In this document: positions 8,357-17,751 of the stretch, piece by piece | How the letters are laid out: each line of letters starts with the position of its first letter | Numbering within the stretch: the first letter of the stretch is position 1 | Assembly: GCA_017447265.1 (NCBI GenBank) | Contig: JAFSOA010000001.1 | Coordinates: 186,001-250,000, forward strand | Length of the DNA stretch: 64,000 bases | Origin: Bacteroidales bacterium | GTDB lineage: Bacteria > Bacteroidota > Bacteroidia > Bacteroidales > UBA932 | Reading direction: 5' to 3' | Program-made: the position numbers and the translations under genes | The notes under the pieces: generated by a model | The model's database searches: none | What the model saw: only the letters and a program-made list of their open reading frames with translations | Told to the model about the DNA's origin: nothing

Positions 8357-10402
8357 ATGATCGACCGCGCCACTGTCGAGAAGATTCTGGATGCCGTCAG
8401 AATCGAAGAGGTCATCGGCGATTTCGTGTCCCTGCGCAAGCGGGGCGCGAACTATCTCGGCCTGTGCCCCTTCCACCAGGACAAGAACCCCTCGATGAGC
8501 GTGTCGGCCACCAAAGGCATCTTCAAGTGCTTCGCCTGCGGAAAGGCCGGCAATGCCGTCACCTTCCTGATGGAGCACGAGCACCTCAGCTATTGGGAGG
8601 CGCTGCGCTACCTGGCCAAAAAGTACCACATCGAGATCGTGGAGAAAGAGGAGACGGCCGAGGAGATCGCCAGCCGCATGCGCTATGAGAGCCTGCTGGT
8701 GGTGAGCGAATATGCGCAGAAGTTCTATGCCGACGTGCTGTGGAACAGTGAAGTGGGCAAAGCCATCGGCCTGAGTTATTTCCGCGAGCGCAAATTCTCC
8801 GACGAGACCATCCGCAAGTTCGGCCTGGGCTATGCCGCCTCGCGCCCGCTGACTTTTTCCACCGCCGCCCTGAAGGCCGGCTACAAGAAAGAATACCTCG
8901 TGGCATCGGGCCTGTGCCTGGAACGGGAGGGAAGTGGCGAGCTCTACGACCGCTTCTTCGATCGGGTGATGTTCCCGATCCACTCCATCAGCGGTCGCGT
9001 GATCGCGTTTGGCGGCCGCACCCTGAAGACCGACAAGAGCGTCGCCAAGTATGTCAACAGCCCGCAGAGCGAGATCTACGACAAGAGCCGCTCGCTCTAC
9101 GGCATCTTCCAGGCCAAGAACAGCATCGCCAAGGCCGACAAGTGCATCCTGGTGGAGGGTTACGCCGACGTGATCTCGATGCACCAGGCGGGTGTCACCA
9201 ACGTGGTGGCCTCGTCGGGCACCTCGCTGACCGTGGAGCAGATCCGCCTGATCAAGCGCTTCACCGAGAAGATCACCATCATCTACGACGGTGACGAGGC
9301 CGGCATCAAGGCCTCCCTGCGCGGCATCGACCTGGTGCTGGAGGAGGGCCTGAGCGTGAAGGTGGTGCTGCTGCCGCCCGAGGATGACCCCGACACCTTT
9401 GCCAAGAGCCACTCCCTGGTCGAGATCCAGGAGTACATCGAAGAAAACGAGAAAGATTTCATCACCTACAAGAGCGAGCTGCTGCTCAAGGACACGGAGC
9501 GCGATCCGGTCCGCCGCTCGCAGGTGATCCGCGACATCGTGCAGAGCGTGGCCGTCGTGCCCGATCCCATCCTGCGCAACGTATATGTGGAGATGGTGGC
9601 CGAGAAGTTCGAGATGAAGCCCGATGCCATCATGGCCACGATCGGCGAGTTCCGCCGCAAAAAACGGGCGCTGGAGCGCTCGCGCCGCCGCTTCGAAGAA
9701 TCCTCTTCCTCCGCCGTTCCCGGCCCGGCCCGGAATGACGAGCCCGAAGAACTCATCCCCGAAGACCTGCCCGATCCGGGCACCGTGCCGCCGTCCGGGC
9801 CTGCGGAAGCCTATCCCCTGAAGGATGGCTATCTGGCCGTGCCGGAACGCGAACTGACCTACTACCTCGTGAAATTCGGGGAGTATCCCATGGTTTTCGA
9901 GGAAGACATGTACTACGGCGCGGAACAGCACGACGAAATCACCGTGTCGCAATATATCCGGGACGCCCTGGCCGACGACGACCTGGTGTTCGTCAACGGA
10001 CTCTACCGCACGATCTTCGAGCGCTATTTCTCCTTCCTGGCCACGCTGCCCCGCGAGGACAGCGAAGTCATGCAGCAGCGCATCATCCGCTGGTTCACGG
10101 CGGGGGACGACCCGGCCGTCGCCCGGGCGGTACTCGACCTGATCCTCGAAGAGCACCCGCTGACCGTGCGCACCTACGAAGAGTCCATTACCCCGGAAGA
10201 GCAGGCCCTGGGCCGCACCGTCCCCAAGTCGGTGCTGCTCTACAAGCTCCGCATCACCGACCAGCAGTGTACCGCCACGGCCAAGGAGATTACCCTGACC
10301 CAGCGCGGCGGCGATCAGGACAAGCTCCGGGAACTGGTGTCCCGCCTGCAGATACTCAATACCGTCAAAAACAGATTATCCAGAGAATTGAACAGATTAT
10401 GA
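8357..10402 (+). CDS. dnaG: DNA primase DnaG
   Basis: This 681-residue primase synthesises RNA primers for replication. The N-terminal CHC2 zinc finger is intact (Cys37, His40, Cys58, Cys61 in [13 protein letters not shown]...[11 protein letters not shown]). The catalytic core follows with the TOPRIM motifs [15 protein letters not shown] and IYDGDEAG, where the Glu and the DxD bind metal. The C-terminal region, which contacts the replicative helicase DnaB, is diverged as usual. A short palindromic-repeat remnant lies in the linker near residues 454-462 (VPGPARNDE). The ATG is 1 nt after the HU-like gene stop, and its TGA overlaps the metG ATG (ATGA), so the three genes appear translationally linked. 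Confidence 0.96.
   Translation: MIDRATVEKILDAVRIEEVIGDFVSLRKRGANYLGLCPFHQDKNPSMSVSATKGIFKCFACGKAGNAVTFLMEHEHLSYWEALRYLAKKYHIEIVEKEETAEEIASRMRYESLLVVSEYAQKFYADVLWNSEVGKAIGLSYFRERKFSDETIRKFGLGYAASRPLTFSTAALKAGYKKEYLVASGLCLEREGSGELYDRFFDRVMFPIHSISGRVIAFGGRTLKTDKSVAKYVNSPQSEIYDKSRSLYGIFQAKNSIAKADKCILVEGYADVISMHQAGVTNVVASSGTSLTVEQIRLIKRFTEKITIIYDGDEAGIKASLRGIDLVLEEGLSVKVVLLPPEDDPDTFAKSHSLVEIQEYIEENEKDFITYKSELLLKDTERDPVRRSQVIRDIVQSVAVVPDPILRNVYVEMVAEKFEMKPDAIMATIGEFRRKKRALERSRRRFEESSSSAVPGPARNDEPEELIPEDLPDPGTVPPSGPAEAYPLKDGYLAVPERELTYYLVKFGEYPMVFEEDMYYGAEQHDEITVSQYIRDALADDDLVFVNGLYRTIFERYFSFLATLPREDSEVMQQRIIRWFTAGDDPAVARAVLDLILEEHPLTVRTYEESITPEEQALGRTVPKSVLLYKLRITDQQCTATAKEITLTQRGGDQDKLRELVSRLQILNTVKNRLSRELNRL
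9716..9742 (+). repeat. Palindromic repeat remnant within dnaG
   Basis: GTTCCCGGCCCGGCCCGGAA followed by TGACGAG resembles one core unit of the 39-bp repeat in the upstream gene (ATTCCGGG...CCCGGAATGACGGG). It is read in the same frame, giving VPGPARNDE against IPGQARNDG. It sits in the linker between the primase core and the C-terminal domain, a position that tolerates insertion. Confidence 0.65.
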
Positions 10403-12456
10403 AAAAAAGGAATCTCATCACTTGCGCGTTGCCTTATGCCAACGGTCCCGTCCACATCGGTCACCTGGCCGGCGTCTATGTCCCGGCCGACATCTATGTC
10501 CGTTATCTGCGGATGCGCGGACGCGAGACCCTCTTCGTATGCGGCTCCGACGAGCACGGGGTGCCCATCACGATTGCGGCCCGCAAGGAGGGATGCTCCC
10601 CCCAGGATATCGTCGACAAGTACCACAACATCATCAAGCAGTCGTTTGCCGATTTCGGCATCACCTTCGACATCTATTCCCGGACCACGTCGGCCACGCA
10701 CCACAAGTATGCCGCCGAGTTCTTCCGCAAGCTCTACGACGAGGGCAAGTTCATCGAGAAGGAGAGCGAGCAGTTCTACGATCCCGAGGCCAAGGTGTTC
10801 CTGGCGGACCGCTACATCGTGGGCACCTGCCCCAAGTGCGGCAATGAAGGCGCCTACGGCGACCAGTGCGAGAAATGCGGCTCCACGCTCAGCCCGGAAG
10901 AGCTCATCAACCCGCACTCCAAGGTGAGCGGCGCCGAGCCCGTCAAGAAGATGACGAAGCACTGGTACCTGCCGCTCGACCAGTATGAACCCTGGCTGCG
11001 CGCATGGATCCTCGACGGCCACAAGGAATGGAAGACCAATGTGTACGGCCAGTGCAAGAGCTGGCTTGACGGCGGCCTGCAGCCGCGTGCCGTGTCGCGC
11101 GACCTCGACTGGGGCGTGCCGGTGCCGGTGGAAGGCGCCGAGGGCAAGGTGCTCTACGTGTGGTTCGACGCGCCGATCGGCTATATCTCGAATACCATCG
11201 AACTGCTGCCCGACAGCTGGGAGAAATGGTGGAAGAGCGAGGACACGCGCATGATCCACTTCATCGGCAAGGACAACATCGTGTTCCACTGCATCGTCTT
11301 CCCGTCGATGCTCAAGGCCTACGGCGACGGCTTCATCCTGCCGGAAAACGTGCCGGCCAACGAGTTCCTGAACCTGGAAGGCGACAAGATTTCAACCTCG
11401 AAGAACTGGGCCGTGTGGCTCCACGAATACCTGCAGGACTTCCCCGGCAAGCAGGATACGCTCCGCTACGTGCTGACCGCCAATGCGCCCGAAACCAAGG
11501 ACAACGACTTCACCTGGAAAGACTTCCAGACCCGCCACAACAGCGAACTGGTGGCCATCTTCGGCAACTTCGTGAACCGGGCCGTGGTGCTGACGCACAA
11601 ATATTTCGGGGGCCGCGTCCCGGCACCCGGCAAGCTGGCCGGCATCGACCGCGAGGTACTGGCGCAGATTCCGCAGCTCAAGCAGGAGATCGAGGACAAC
11701 CTCGAGACCTTCAAGTTCCGCGAGGCGCTCAAGGCGGCCATGAACCTGGCCCGCCTGGGCAACAAGTATATCTCCGACACCGAGCCGTGGGCGGTGGCCA
11801 AGACCGACCTGGACCGTACCGCTGCCATCCTGAACACCTCGCTGCAGATTACGGCGAGCCTGGCGGTGGCCTTTGCACCGTTCCTTCCGTTCTCCGTGGA
11901 GAAGCTCAACCGTATCCTGAACGTATCGCAGATCGGCTGGGACGAGCTGGGCAAGGCCGAACTGCTGCCGGTGGGCCATCAGCTGAATCAGGCTGAGCTG
12001 CTGTTCTCGAAGATCGAGGACGCTGAAATCCAGAAGCAGGTCGAGCGCCTGGAGCGGATCAAGGCGGAGCGTCTGGCCGCCGAGGCGGCTGCTGCGGCAG
12101 CCGCTGCACCGAAGGTGGAGCCTGGCAAAGAGGCCTGCACGTTCGACGAGTTTGGCAAGATGGACATCCGCACGGCGACGGTGCTCGCCGCCGAGCGCGT
12201 TCCCAAGACCGACAAGCTGCTCAAGCTTACCATCGACACGGGCCTCGACCAGCGTGTCATCGTGAGCGGCATTGCGGAGTACTACACGCCGGAAGAGATG
12301 GTCGGAAAGCAGATCTGCATCCTGGCCAACCTCCAGCCGCGCGTCATCCGCGGTATCGAGAGCAAGGGCATGATCCTCATGGCCAGGCAGATCGACGGCA
12401 AGATGCGCATCGTCACGCCCGAGGAACGCCTCTCCAACGGCGCCACCATCGGATAA
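10399..12456 (+). CDS. metG: Methionyl-tRNA synthetase
   Basis: This 685-residue enzyme charges tRNA-Met with methionine. The ATG at 10399 overlaps the dnaG stop (ATGA). It is preferred over an upstream in-frame ATG at 10267 because it starts directly at [25 protein letters not shown], which carries the HIGH motif. The zinc knuckle [18 protein letters not shown] is near residues 145-162, and the KMSKS equivalent is [12 protein letters not shown]. After an alanine-rich linker ([12 protein letters not shown], about 570-581) comes a C-terminal tRNA-binding (EMAP/Trbp111-like) domain starting [14 protein letters not shown]. This is the long, dimerising form. No terminator with a clear T tract follows. 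Confidence 0.96.
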   Translation: MKKRNLITCALPYANGPVHIGHLAGVYVPADIYVRYLRMRGRETLFVCGSDEHGVPITIAARKEGCSPQDIVDKYHNIIKQSFADFGITFDIYSRTTSATHHKYAAEFFRKLYDEGKFIEKESEQFYDPEAKVFLADRYIVGTCPKCGNEGAYGDQCEKCGSTLSPEELINPHSKVSGAEPVKKMTKHWYLPLDQYEPWLRAWILDGHKEWKTNVYGQCKSWLDGGLQPRAVSRDLDWGVPVPVEGAEGKVLYVWFDAPIGYISNTIELLPDSWEKWWKSEDTRMIHFIGKDNIVFHCIVFPSMLKAYGDGFILPENVPANEFLNLEGDKISTSKNWAVWLHEYLQDFPGKQDTLRYVLTANAPETKDNDFTWKDFQTRHNSELVAIFGNFVNRAVVLTHKYFGGRVPAPGKLAGIDREVLAQIPQLKQEIEDNLETFKFREALKAAMNLARLGNKYISDTEPWAVAKTDLDRTAAILNTSLQITASLAVAFAPFLPFSVEKLNRILNVSQIGWDELGKAELLPVGHQLNQAELLFSKIEDAEIQKQVERLERIKAERLAAEAAAAAAAAPKVEPGKEACTFDEFGKMDIRTATVLAAERVPKTDKLLKLTIDTGLDQRVIVSGIAEYYTPEEMVGKQICILANLQPRVIRGIESKGMILMARQIDGKMRIVTPEERLSNGATIG

Positions 12457-12556
12457 TAGTGACGGGGCTCTGCCCCGAACCCCGCCGCTCCGACCTTGCC
12501 ATTGCACCAGGCTGGCCCTGCTCAGTCTCCGCTAGCGCCTGATGGCGCTCAAGGGG

Positions 12557-13633
12557 TCAAAGCACGGGCAGCAGATAGTCCCAGATCAGATTCAGTTCCT
12601 GGCGCATATTCGGGATGTGGGCGGTGGTCACGATGACCGCGTCCTTGTCCTGGAGGATGAGGATGTACTGGCCGTTGGCACCGTCTGCGCGAAAAGCTCC
12701 ATGACGGCAGCGCCACATCTGGTAGCCGTATCCTTGCATCCAGTCGCTCTGCTCCGGGTCGAAGTAAGCGTAGATGGGACTTGACGGATCCTTCCGGATG
12801 TCCTCCACAATCCGCTCGTTCACGCCGGCATTTACGGAAGTTACCTGCGCTGCTGACATCTCCCGTACCCAATCGGCCGGGATCACCTGCTTGCCGCAGA
12901 ACTGGCCGTGCTGAAGCAGACAGAGGCCCATCCGGGCCATGTCTTCGGTACGGAGGAACAGGCCCCAGCCGCCCGCATTGATGCCGGCCGGACTCTCCTG
13001 CCAGTACGGCTTGTCAATGCCCAGCGGTTTCCAAAGGCGTGGTTCCAGGTAGTCCACGACTTTCTGTCCAGTCACCTTCTGCACAGCTGCCGACAGCACA
13101 TAGGTGCCCAGGCTGTTGTAGCAGAAGCAGCTGCCCGGCTCATAATCGAAAGGCCATTCCAGAAAGCCCTTCACCCAGTCTCCGTCGTCCGAACGGACAG
13201 CATAGGTGGGATCGGTCCCGTGGCCGGAATTCATCGTCAGCAGATGACGTATCGTTATCTTTTCCACCATATCGGATACCTGCTCCGGAAGCGACTCCGG
13301 GAACAGATCCACAATCCGGTCGTCGAGCGACAACAAGCCTTCAGCAATCGCGAAACCGACAGCCGTTGAAGTAAAAGTCTTGGAAACGGAGTTCAGGATG
13401 TGCGCTGTATCGGGAACGGCGAAGTGCTCCTTGAGTACCTTGCCATGCTGAAGGACCAGCATGCTGTGCAATTCTTCGGAACTGTCGGCAACGGCCTGAA
13501 GATAAGATGCGAATGCCTCGTCCAATGCCGGAGAGGCTGCTCCGCGCGGCAGTGGATCCTGCGGATTCGGATGCGAGCATGCTGCCGCCAGGACCCAGGC
13601 AGACAACAGAGTGGAAAAAAGGAATGACTTCAT
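12557..13633 (-). CDS. Serine beta-lactamase-like lipoprotein (serine hydrolase)
   Basis: This 358-residue protein belongs to the class C beta-lactamase/penicillin-binding-like serine hydrolase family. A lipoprotein signal peptide ends AAACS (Cys19). The catalytic SxxK is SVSK (Ser82, Lys85) and the second motif is YNS (Tyr172-Ser174). A C-terminal HGAFRADGANGQY replaces the usual KTG/HTG box. Family members range from D-Ala-D-Ala peptidases to esterases, so the substrate is unknown and beta-lactam resistance should not be assumed. The ATG overlaps the pyrG TGA (ATGA on the minus strand), so it is translated as the second cistron after CTP synthase; a functional link to pyrG is not evident. 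Confidence 0.85.
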   Translation of the reverse strand: MKSFLFSTLLSAWVLAAACSHPNPQDPLPRGAASPALDEAFASYLQAVADSSEELHSMLVLQHGKVLKEHFAVPDTAHILNSVSKTFTSTAVGFAIAEGLLSLDDRIVDLFPESLPEQVSDMVEKITIRHLLTMNSGHGTDPTYAVRSDDGDWVKGFLEWPFDYEPGSCFCYNSLGTYVLSAAVQKVTGQKVVDYLEPRLWKPLGIDKPYWQESPAGINAGGWGLFLRTEDMARMGLCLLQHGQFCGKQVIPADWVREMSAAQVTSVNAGVNERIVEDIRKDPSSPIYAYFDPEQSDWMQGYGYQMWRCRHGAFRADGANGQYILILQDKDAVIVTTAHIPNMRQELNLIWDYLLPVL

Positions 13634-15252
13634 ATTTGATTATTCTGAAGGTGCGTGTCGATGGCGGCTTTGACAAAAGCGGCAAAGATGGGTTGCGGCT
13701 GTTCCGGCGTGCTCTTGAATTCGGGATGGAACTGTGTACCGATGAAGAACGGATGCGACGGGATTTCCACCATCTCGACCAGCCCGGTGTCGGGATTGGT
13801 GCCTGAAATCACCATGCCGGATTCTTCGAATGCGCTGCGGTAGGAGTCGTTGAATTCGTAGCGGTGCCGATGGCGTTCCTGTACGACCGGCCGTCCATAG
13901 ATCTTCGACGCGAGCGTGCCGGGAACCAATTTGCAGGCGTAGGCGCCCAGACGCATGGTTCCACCTTTGATGGTAGTGGTCTTCTGCTCCTCCATCAGGT
14001 CGATGACAGGATGCGTCGTGCCAGGGTGCATCTCCGTGGAGGCAGCATCGGCGTAACCCAGCACGTCGCGGGCGAACTCCACGACGGCCATCTGCATGCC
14101 GAGGCAGATGCCGAAGAAAGGGATGCCGTTTTCGCGGGCGTATCGCACCGCAGCAATCTTGCCGGGGATACCCCGCTCCCCGAAACCCGGAGCCACCAGG
14201 ATACCGTCCATGCCAGCCAGGACCTCGGATACATTGTCTTCGCCGACCTGTTCGGAATGGACAGTCTTGACATTGACCTTGCATTCGTTGGCCGCACCGG
14301 CATGTACCAGCGCTTCCTGGATGGACTTGTAAGCGTCCTGAAGCTCCACGTATTTGCCCACCAGGGCGATGCTTACCTCCTGTTTGGGATGTTTCAGGCG
14401 TTCCAGAAACTCCTTCCACCGGCCGAGTTCCGGCTGGGTGAAGTTTTCGATCTGGAGTTTGCGGACGGCCAGTTCGTCGAGGTGTTCCTCGTGCATGTTG
14501 AGCGGAACCTGGTAGATGCTCCAGGCATCAATGCTCTGGATTACGTGGCCGGGCTTGACGTTGCAGAAGAGCGCAATCTTGCGGCGTAGCTCCGGGGTAA
14601 GGGGCTGTTCTGTGCGGCATACGATCACGTCGGGCTTTACGCCGCTCTGCTGGAGCATCTGCACCGAATGCTGTGTCGGCTTGGTCTTGAGCTCCTTGGC
14701 GGCGCGGAGATACGGAATCAGGGTCAGGTGGATGGACATGCAGTCTTCTTCCGGCAATTCCCACTGCAGCTGACGGACCGCTTCGATGAAGGGCTGTGAC
14801 TCCATATCGCCCACCGTTCCGCCGATCTCGGTCAGGATAACATCATAGTCTCCGGTCCGGCCCAGCAGGAGCATGCGCCGCTTGATCTCGTCGGTGATGT
14901 GCGGGACGATCTGCACGGTCTTGCCCAGATAGGCGCCTTCGCGTTCCTTGGTGATGACGGTGTTGTAGATCTTGCCGGTCGTTACGTTGTTGGCCTTGGA
15001 CGTATGGACACCCAGGAAACGTTCGTAATGGCCCAGGTCCAGATCGGTCTCAGCACCATCTTCCGTAACATAGCACTCGCCATGCTCATACGGGTTGAGC
15101 GTCCCGGGATCGATGTTGATGTAGGGATCGAATTTCTGGATGGTAACACGCAAACCACGCGCCTGCAGGAGTTTGGCCAGGGAGGCCGCGATGATGCCTT
15201 TTCCAAGGGATGAAGCCACTCCGCCCGTTACGAATACATACTTGGTGTTCAT
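13630..15252 (-). CDS. pyrG: CTP synthase
   Basis: This 540-residue enzyme converts UTP, ATP and glutamine to CTP. I chose the ATG at 15252, which begins MNTKYVFVTGGVASSLGKG, the conserved synthetase start; upstream in-frame codons read through the promoter. The N-terminal amidoligase domain has GGVASSLGKGI and EIGGTVGDMESQPFIEA. The C-terminal class I glutamine amidotransferase domain has the nucleophile block FFGICLGMQM and the GTQFHPEFKS His-Glu block. The length is normal. A TACATTTG -7 box lies 27 nt upstream. Its stop overlaps the serine hydrolase start. Confidence 0.97.
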   Translation of the reverse strand: MNTKYVFVTGGVASSLGKGIIAASLAKLLQARGLRVTIQKFDPYINIDPGTLNPYEHGECYVTEDGAETDLDLGHYERFLGVHTSKANNVTTGKIYNTVITKEREGAYLGKTVQIVPHITDEIKRRMLLLGRTGDYDVILTEIGGTVGDMESQPFIEAVRQLQWELPEEDCMSIHLTLIPYLRAAKELKTKPTQHSVQMLQQSGVKPDVIVCRTEQPLTPELRRKIALFCNVKPGHVIQSIDAWSIYQVPLNMHEEHLDELAVRKLQIENFTQPELGRWKEFLERLKHPKQEVSIALVGKYVELQDAYKSIQEALVHAGAANECKVNVKTVHSEQVGEDNVSEVLAGMDGILVAPGFGERGIPGKIAAVRYARENGIPFFGICLGMQMAVVEFARDVLGYADAASTEMHPGTTHPVIDLMEEQKTTTIKGGTMRLGAYACKLVPGTLASKIYGRPVVQERHRHRYEFNDSYRSAFEESGMVISGTNPDTGLVEMVEIPSHPFFIGTQFHPEFKSTPEQPQPIFAAFVKAAIDTHLQNNQI

Positions 15253-15279
15253 GGAACAAGAAGGTTTGATAACGGGTTC

Positions 15280-15287
15280 CAAATGTA
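15280..15287 (-). promoter_or_regulatory. -7 box of pyrG
   Basis: On the minus strand the sequence is TACATTTG, matching TAnnTTTG, 27 nt upstream of the pyrG ATG. No obvious TTTG -33 box is visible. Confidence 0.6.
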
Positions 15288-15388
15288 AAAATAATTTGGG
15301 AATTCTCCGAAAAAACATGTTTTGCCGCGAGAACACGCTGGACGAGGCCACAGTGTTTTAGCGGCGAAAGTAGAAGGTGGACAGAGGT

Positions 15389-17020
15389 CTAGAGGAGCCG
15401 GAGGGTTTCGTCGCAGAGGGCGGCGACGGCCGGACGATGGGTGATGAAGATCATCGTACGGTCGGGGAAATCGGTGAAGAGGCGGGAGAAGAGTTCATGC
15501 TCGGTGGCTTCGTCGAGCGAAGCGCTGATCTCGTCGAGCAGCAGGATGCTGCCGGGACGGAGCAGGCCGCGGGCGATGGCCACGCGCTGGGCCTGGCCTT
15601 CGCTCAGGCCGGCGCCACGCTCACCGAGTTCCGTGTCGAGGCCCTGCGGCAGGTCGAAGACAAAGTCAGCCGCGGCAGTATGGAGCACGCGCCGCAGCTC
15701 CTCTTCCGTGGCATCGGGCTTGGCCAGCAGCAAGTTGAAACGCACTGTACCGCTCATCAGCGAATTGCCCTGCGGCACGAACACGAAGTCGGTCCGTGTC
15801 GCGGCTGAAACGGGCCAGGCATGGCCTTCATCATAGAGCTCAATCCGGCCGGCCGTAGGCTTGACCAGTGCGAGCATCAGCCGGAAGAGCGTTGTCTTGC
15901 CCGCCCCCGTCAGTCCGGTCAGGGCGGTCTTGGTGCCCGGATGGAAATCGTGCGAGAATCCTTCGAACACAGTGCGTTCTCCTTTCACATAGCGGAAGCT
16001 GACATTTTCGATGTTCACACCGGCCACCAGCTCAGACAGGGGCTTAAGCTCGGACGGGGTTTTCCTGTCCGCTTCGGTGCCCAGCACCTCTTCCAGCCGG
16101 TCGATGCTGGCCGTGGTGTGGATGAGCTGCGGCACCATGTTGAGCAGGGTCAGGATGGGATTCTGCACCTGTCCTACCAGCTGAAGGAAGGCGGTCATCA
16201 CGCCGAATGTGATGGCTCCGCTGCGGAGTTGCAGACCGCCCCAGCAGAACGCCATCATATAGCCCAGGCCGAAGCAGGAAGCCATGAGCACGCGCGTCAG
16301 CACGGTGAAACGCGTACGGCGCTTCACGCGGCCCATGAGGCCGGACTGCGTCTGGTCGAGGCGCTCGGTGACCCACTGCTCGCTGCCCAGCGAGCGCAGG
16401 GTGGCGTTGTGTTCCATGCCCTCCTGTACCTGCATCTGGATGCGGCTCTCCTCCTGGCGGATGTCGAGCGTCATCTTGCGCAGCGGGCGGGCGATGAGTT
16501 TGGCGAAGACGATGACCAGCGGCGTGAGCACCAGCAGGGCGACGGCCAGCCAGCGATCCATCGAAAACAAAAGCAGGAAGGCGCCGGCCAGCTGGACCAG
16601 GGTGATGACGGCGCGGGGCAGCATGTCCGTAGAGGCTTCGCCGACCACCTCGATGTCTTTCGACAGGCGGGACGCCACGTCACCCGAATGGATGTCGCGT
16701 TCGGCGTAGAGCTGCCGGGCAAAGAGGCGGCTGAACGCCTGCAGGCGGATGGCGTTGGTCTGCCGCGTGCAGGCCAGGGTCGAAAGGTAATAGTAGAGCT
16801 GGCGCAGCACCACACCGCCCAGCACTACGGCTACCAGCAGAACGATCATCGCCACGACCTCGCGGTCGGTGCCGGTGCGGATGGTCTGGTCGATGAAGCG
16901 GCGGCTGAGCCATACCATCAGCAGTCCCAGGGCGACCTGGGCGATGCCGATGAGGATGCGCCACAGGGTATCCCAGCGGATCCCTGCCATCGCACGCCAG
17001 ATCCACCGCAGGTATTTCAT
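15389..17020 (-). CDS. ABC transporter, fused permease-ATPase (exporter type)
   Basis: This 543-residue half-transporter has about six N-terminal membrane helices and a C-terminal nucleotide-binding domain. Walker A is GLTGAGKTT, the signature is LSEGQAQR and Walker B is ILLLDEISASLDEATE. The ATG at 17020 overlaps the PqqD-like stop (ATGA), which favours it over an upstream in-frame start. It is the last gene of a four-gene minus-strand cassette with an HprK-like kinase, an S26-type peptidase and a PqqD-like protein, an arrangement that points to export of a modified peptide (inference). It has no N-terminal C39 peptidase domain, so leader removal would need another protease. Confidence 0.88.
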   Translation of the reverse strand: MKYLRWIWRAMAGIRWDTLWRILIGIAQVALGLLMVWLSRRFIDQTIRTGTDREVVAMIVLLVAVVLGGVVLRQLYYYLSTLACTRQTNAIRLQAFSRLFARQLYAERDIHSGDVASRLSKDIEVVGEASTDMLPRAVITLVQLAGAFLLLFSMDRWLAVALLVLTPLVIVFAKLIARPLRKMTLDIRQEESRIQMQVQEGMEHNATLRSLGSEQWVTERLDQTQSGLMGRVKRRTRFTVLTRVLMASCFGLGYMMAFCWGGLQLRSGAITFGVMTAFLQLVGQVQNPILTLLNMVPQLIHTTASIDRLEEVLGTEADRKTPSELKPLSELVAGVNIENVSFRYVKGERTVFEGFSHDFHPGTKTALTGLTGAGKTTLFRLMLALVKPTAGRIELYDEGHAWPVSAATRTDFVFVPQGNSLMSGTVRFNLLLAKPDATEEELRRVLHTAAADFVFDLPQGLDTELGERGAGLSEGQAQRVAIARGLLRPGSILLLDEISASLDEATEHELFSRLFTDFPDRTMIFITHRPAVAALCDETLRLL

Positions 17021-17286
17021 TCCACGATACCCAGTTCCTGCCACTGGGTGAGCAGTTTATCGACATCGGCACGGGCCGTGTCGGTATCCACTTCATAGGC
17101 TTCACACAGGGCCGCGGCCAGCGAATCGGTGTCAAAATCGCCCAGTTCGCCGGCCTTTTCCCAAATCCAGGCTGCCGTGTCGTTGAGGCTCACGAGCTTG
17201 CCGAAATCGATGGCGCCCAGGCCTTCACCCACAATGACTTTTTCGCCGCACACGGTGCGCAGCACGAATCCTTCTTTCCTTTTCAT
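17017..17286 (-). CDS. PqqD-like peptide-recognition (RRE) protein
   Basis: An 89-residue protein of the PqqD family: start MKRKEGFVLRTVCGEK, then GAIDFGKLVSLNDTAAWIWE, then helices ending VDKLLTQWQELGIVE. The block VSLNDTAAWIWE is the most diagnostic. PqqD-like proteins bind leader peptides of ribosomal peptides and hand them to modifying enzymes. The ATG at 17286 overlaps the upstream peptidase stop (ATGA), and its own stop overlaps the ABC transporter start. The longer open frame upstream is rejected because it lies inside the peptidase gene. No precursor peptide is adjacent. Confidence 0.88.
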   Translation of the reverse strand: MKRKEGFVLRTVCGEKVIVGEGLGAIDFGKLVSLNDTAAWIWEKAGELGDFDTDSLAAALCEAYEVDTDTARADVDKLLTQWQELGIVE

Positions 17287-17741
17287 TGTATGTTCTTGTT
17301 TCTGATAATCGTATGTCTGTAGATGAACAGCAGGTAGCGCCGCACGGGCAGCAGCCGGCGCCACAGGCGGGCGGCCCGCCGCTGGCGCGGTGTGTCGAGC
17401 CGCAGGTGGCGGCCGTCACCTTTCACCACTTCGTCGGCGCGGGCCAGCACATCCTCCGGACGGCAGCGCTCCCGGCCCACCAGGTTTCCGTCGCCCATCA
17501 GCTCCACCTGCGTATCCGATACCTCCATCACGCGGTGCAGCACGAAGCGCCGTCCGTCAATCCGGGCCAGTACCACGTCGCCGCGACGGATCTTGCCGGG
17601 ACGGGTCAGCACCACGCTGTCGGTGCCGCCATGGATGAAGGGGAGCATGCTGCGCCCCTTGACCAGCAGCGTCACCGCCATCCCTTCGTTTACGAAGCGA
17701 ACGGCATCGGCGAGGATCTGTTCGTCGGATACGGTATTCAT
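17283..17741 (-). CDS. S24/S26-family (signal-peptidase-like) serine peptidase
   Basis: This 152-residue protein has the signal peptidase-like core VKGRSMLPFIHGGT, with the candidate nucleophile at Ser31, then IRRGDVVLARID and FVLHRV. The residue before RV is His69 rather than Lys, as in ER-type/SipW-like peptidases that use a Ser-His pair. It lacks an N-terminal membrane anchor; a basic, hydrophobic C-terminal stretch (ARLWRRLLPVRRYLLFIYRH) may attach to the membrane. In its operon it is the obvious candidate for leader-peptide cleavage (inference). It begins 10 nt after the kinase-like gene stop. Confidence 0.82.
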   Translation of the reverse strand: MNTVSDEQILADAVRFVNEGMAVTLLVKGRSMLPFIHGGTDSVVLTRPGKIRRGDVVLARIDGRRFVLHRVMEVSDTQVELMGDGNLVGRERCRPEDVLARADEVVKGDGRHLRLDTPRQRRAARLWRRLLPVRRYLLFIYRHTIIRNKNIQ

Positions 17742-17751
17742 TTTCAGGATA

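Noticed and set aside
10267-10398. Upstream in-frame ATG for metG adding 44 residues
   Set aside because: The extension lies within dnaG and precedes the conserved N-terminus; the ATG overlapping the dnaG stop is the natural start.
12461-12485. GGGGCTCTGCCCC-type hairpin after metG
   Set aside because: It forms a small stem but has no T tract and I see only one copy in the window, so neither a terminator nor a repeat family can be supported.
12557-13633. Possible beta-lactam resistance gene
   Set aside because: SxxK and YxN motifs are present, but the family is dominated by esterases and peptidases, the third motif is not a standard KTG, and no resistance context is seen.
17286-17364. N-terminal extension of the PqqD-like frame
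   Set aside because: It lies entirely inside the upstream peptidase gene, and the ATG at 17286 has the ATGA overlap shared by the operon.
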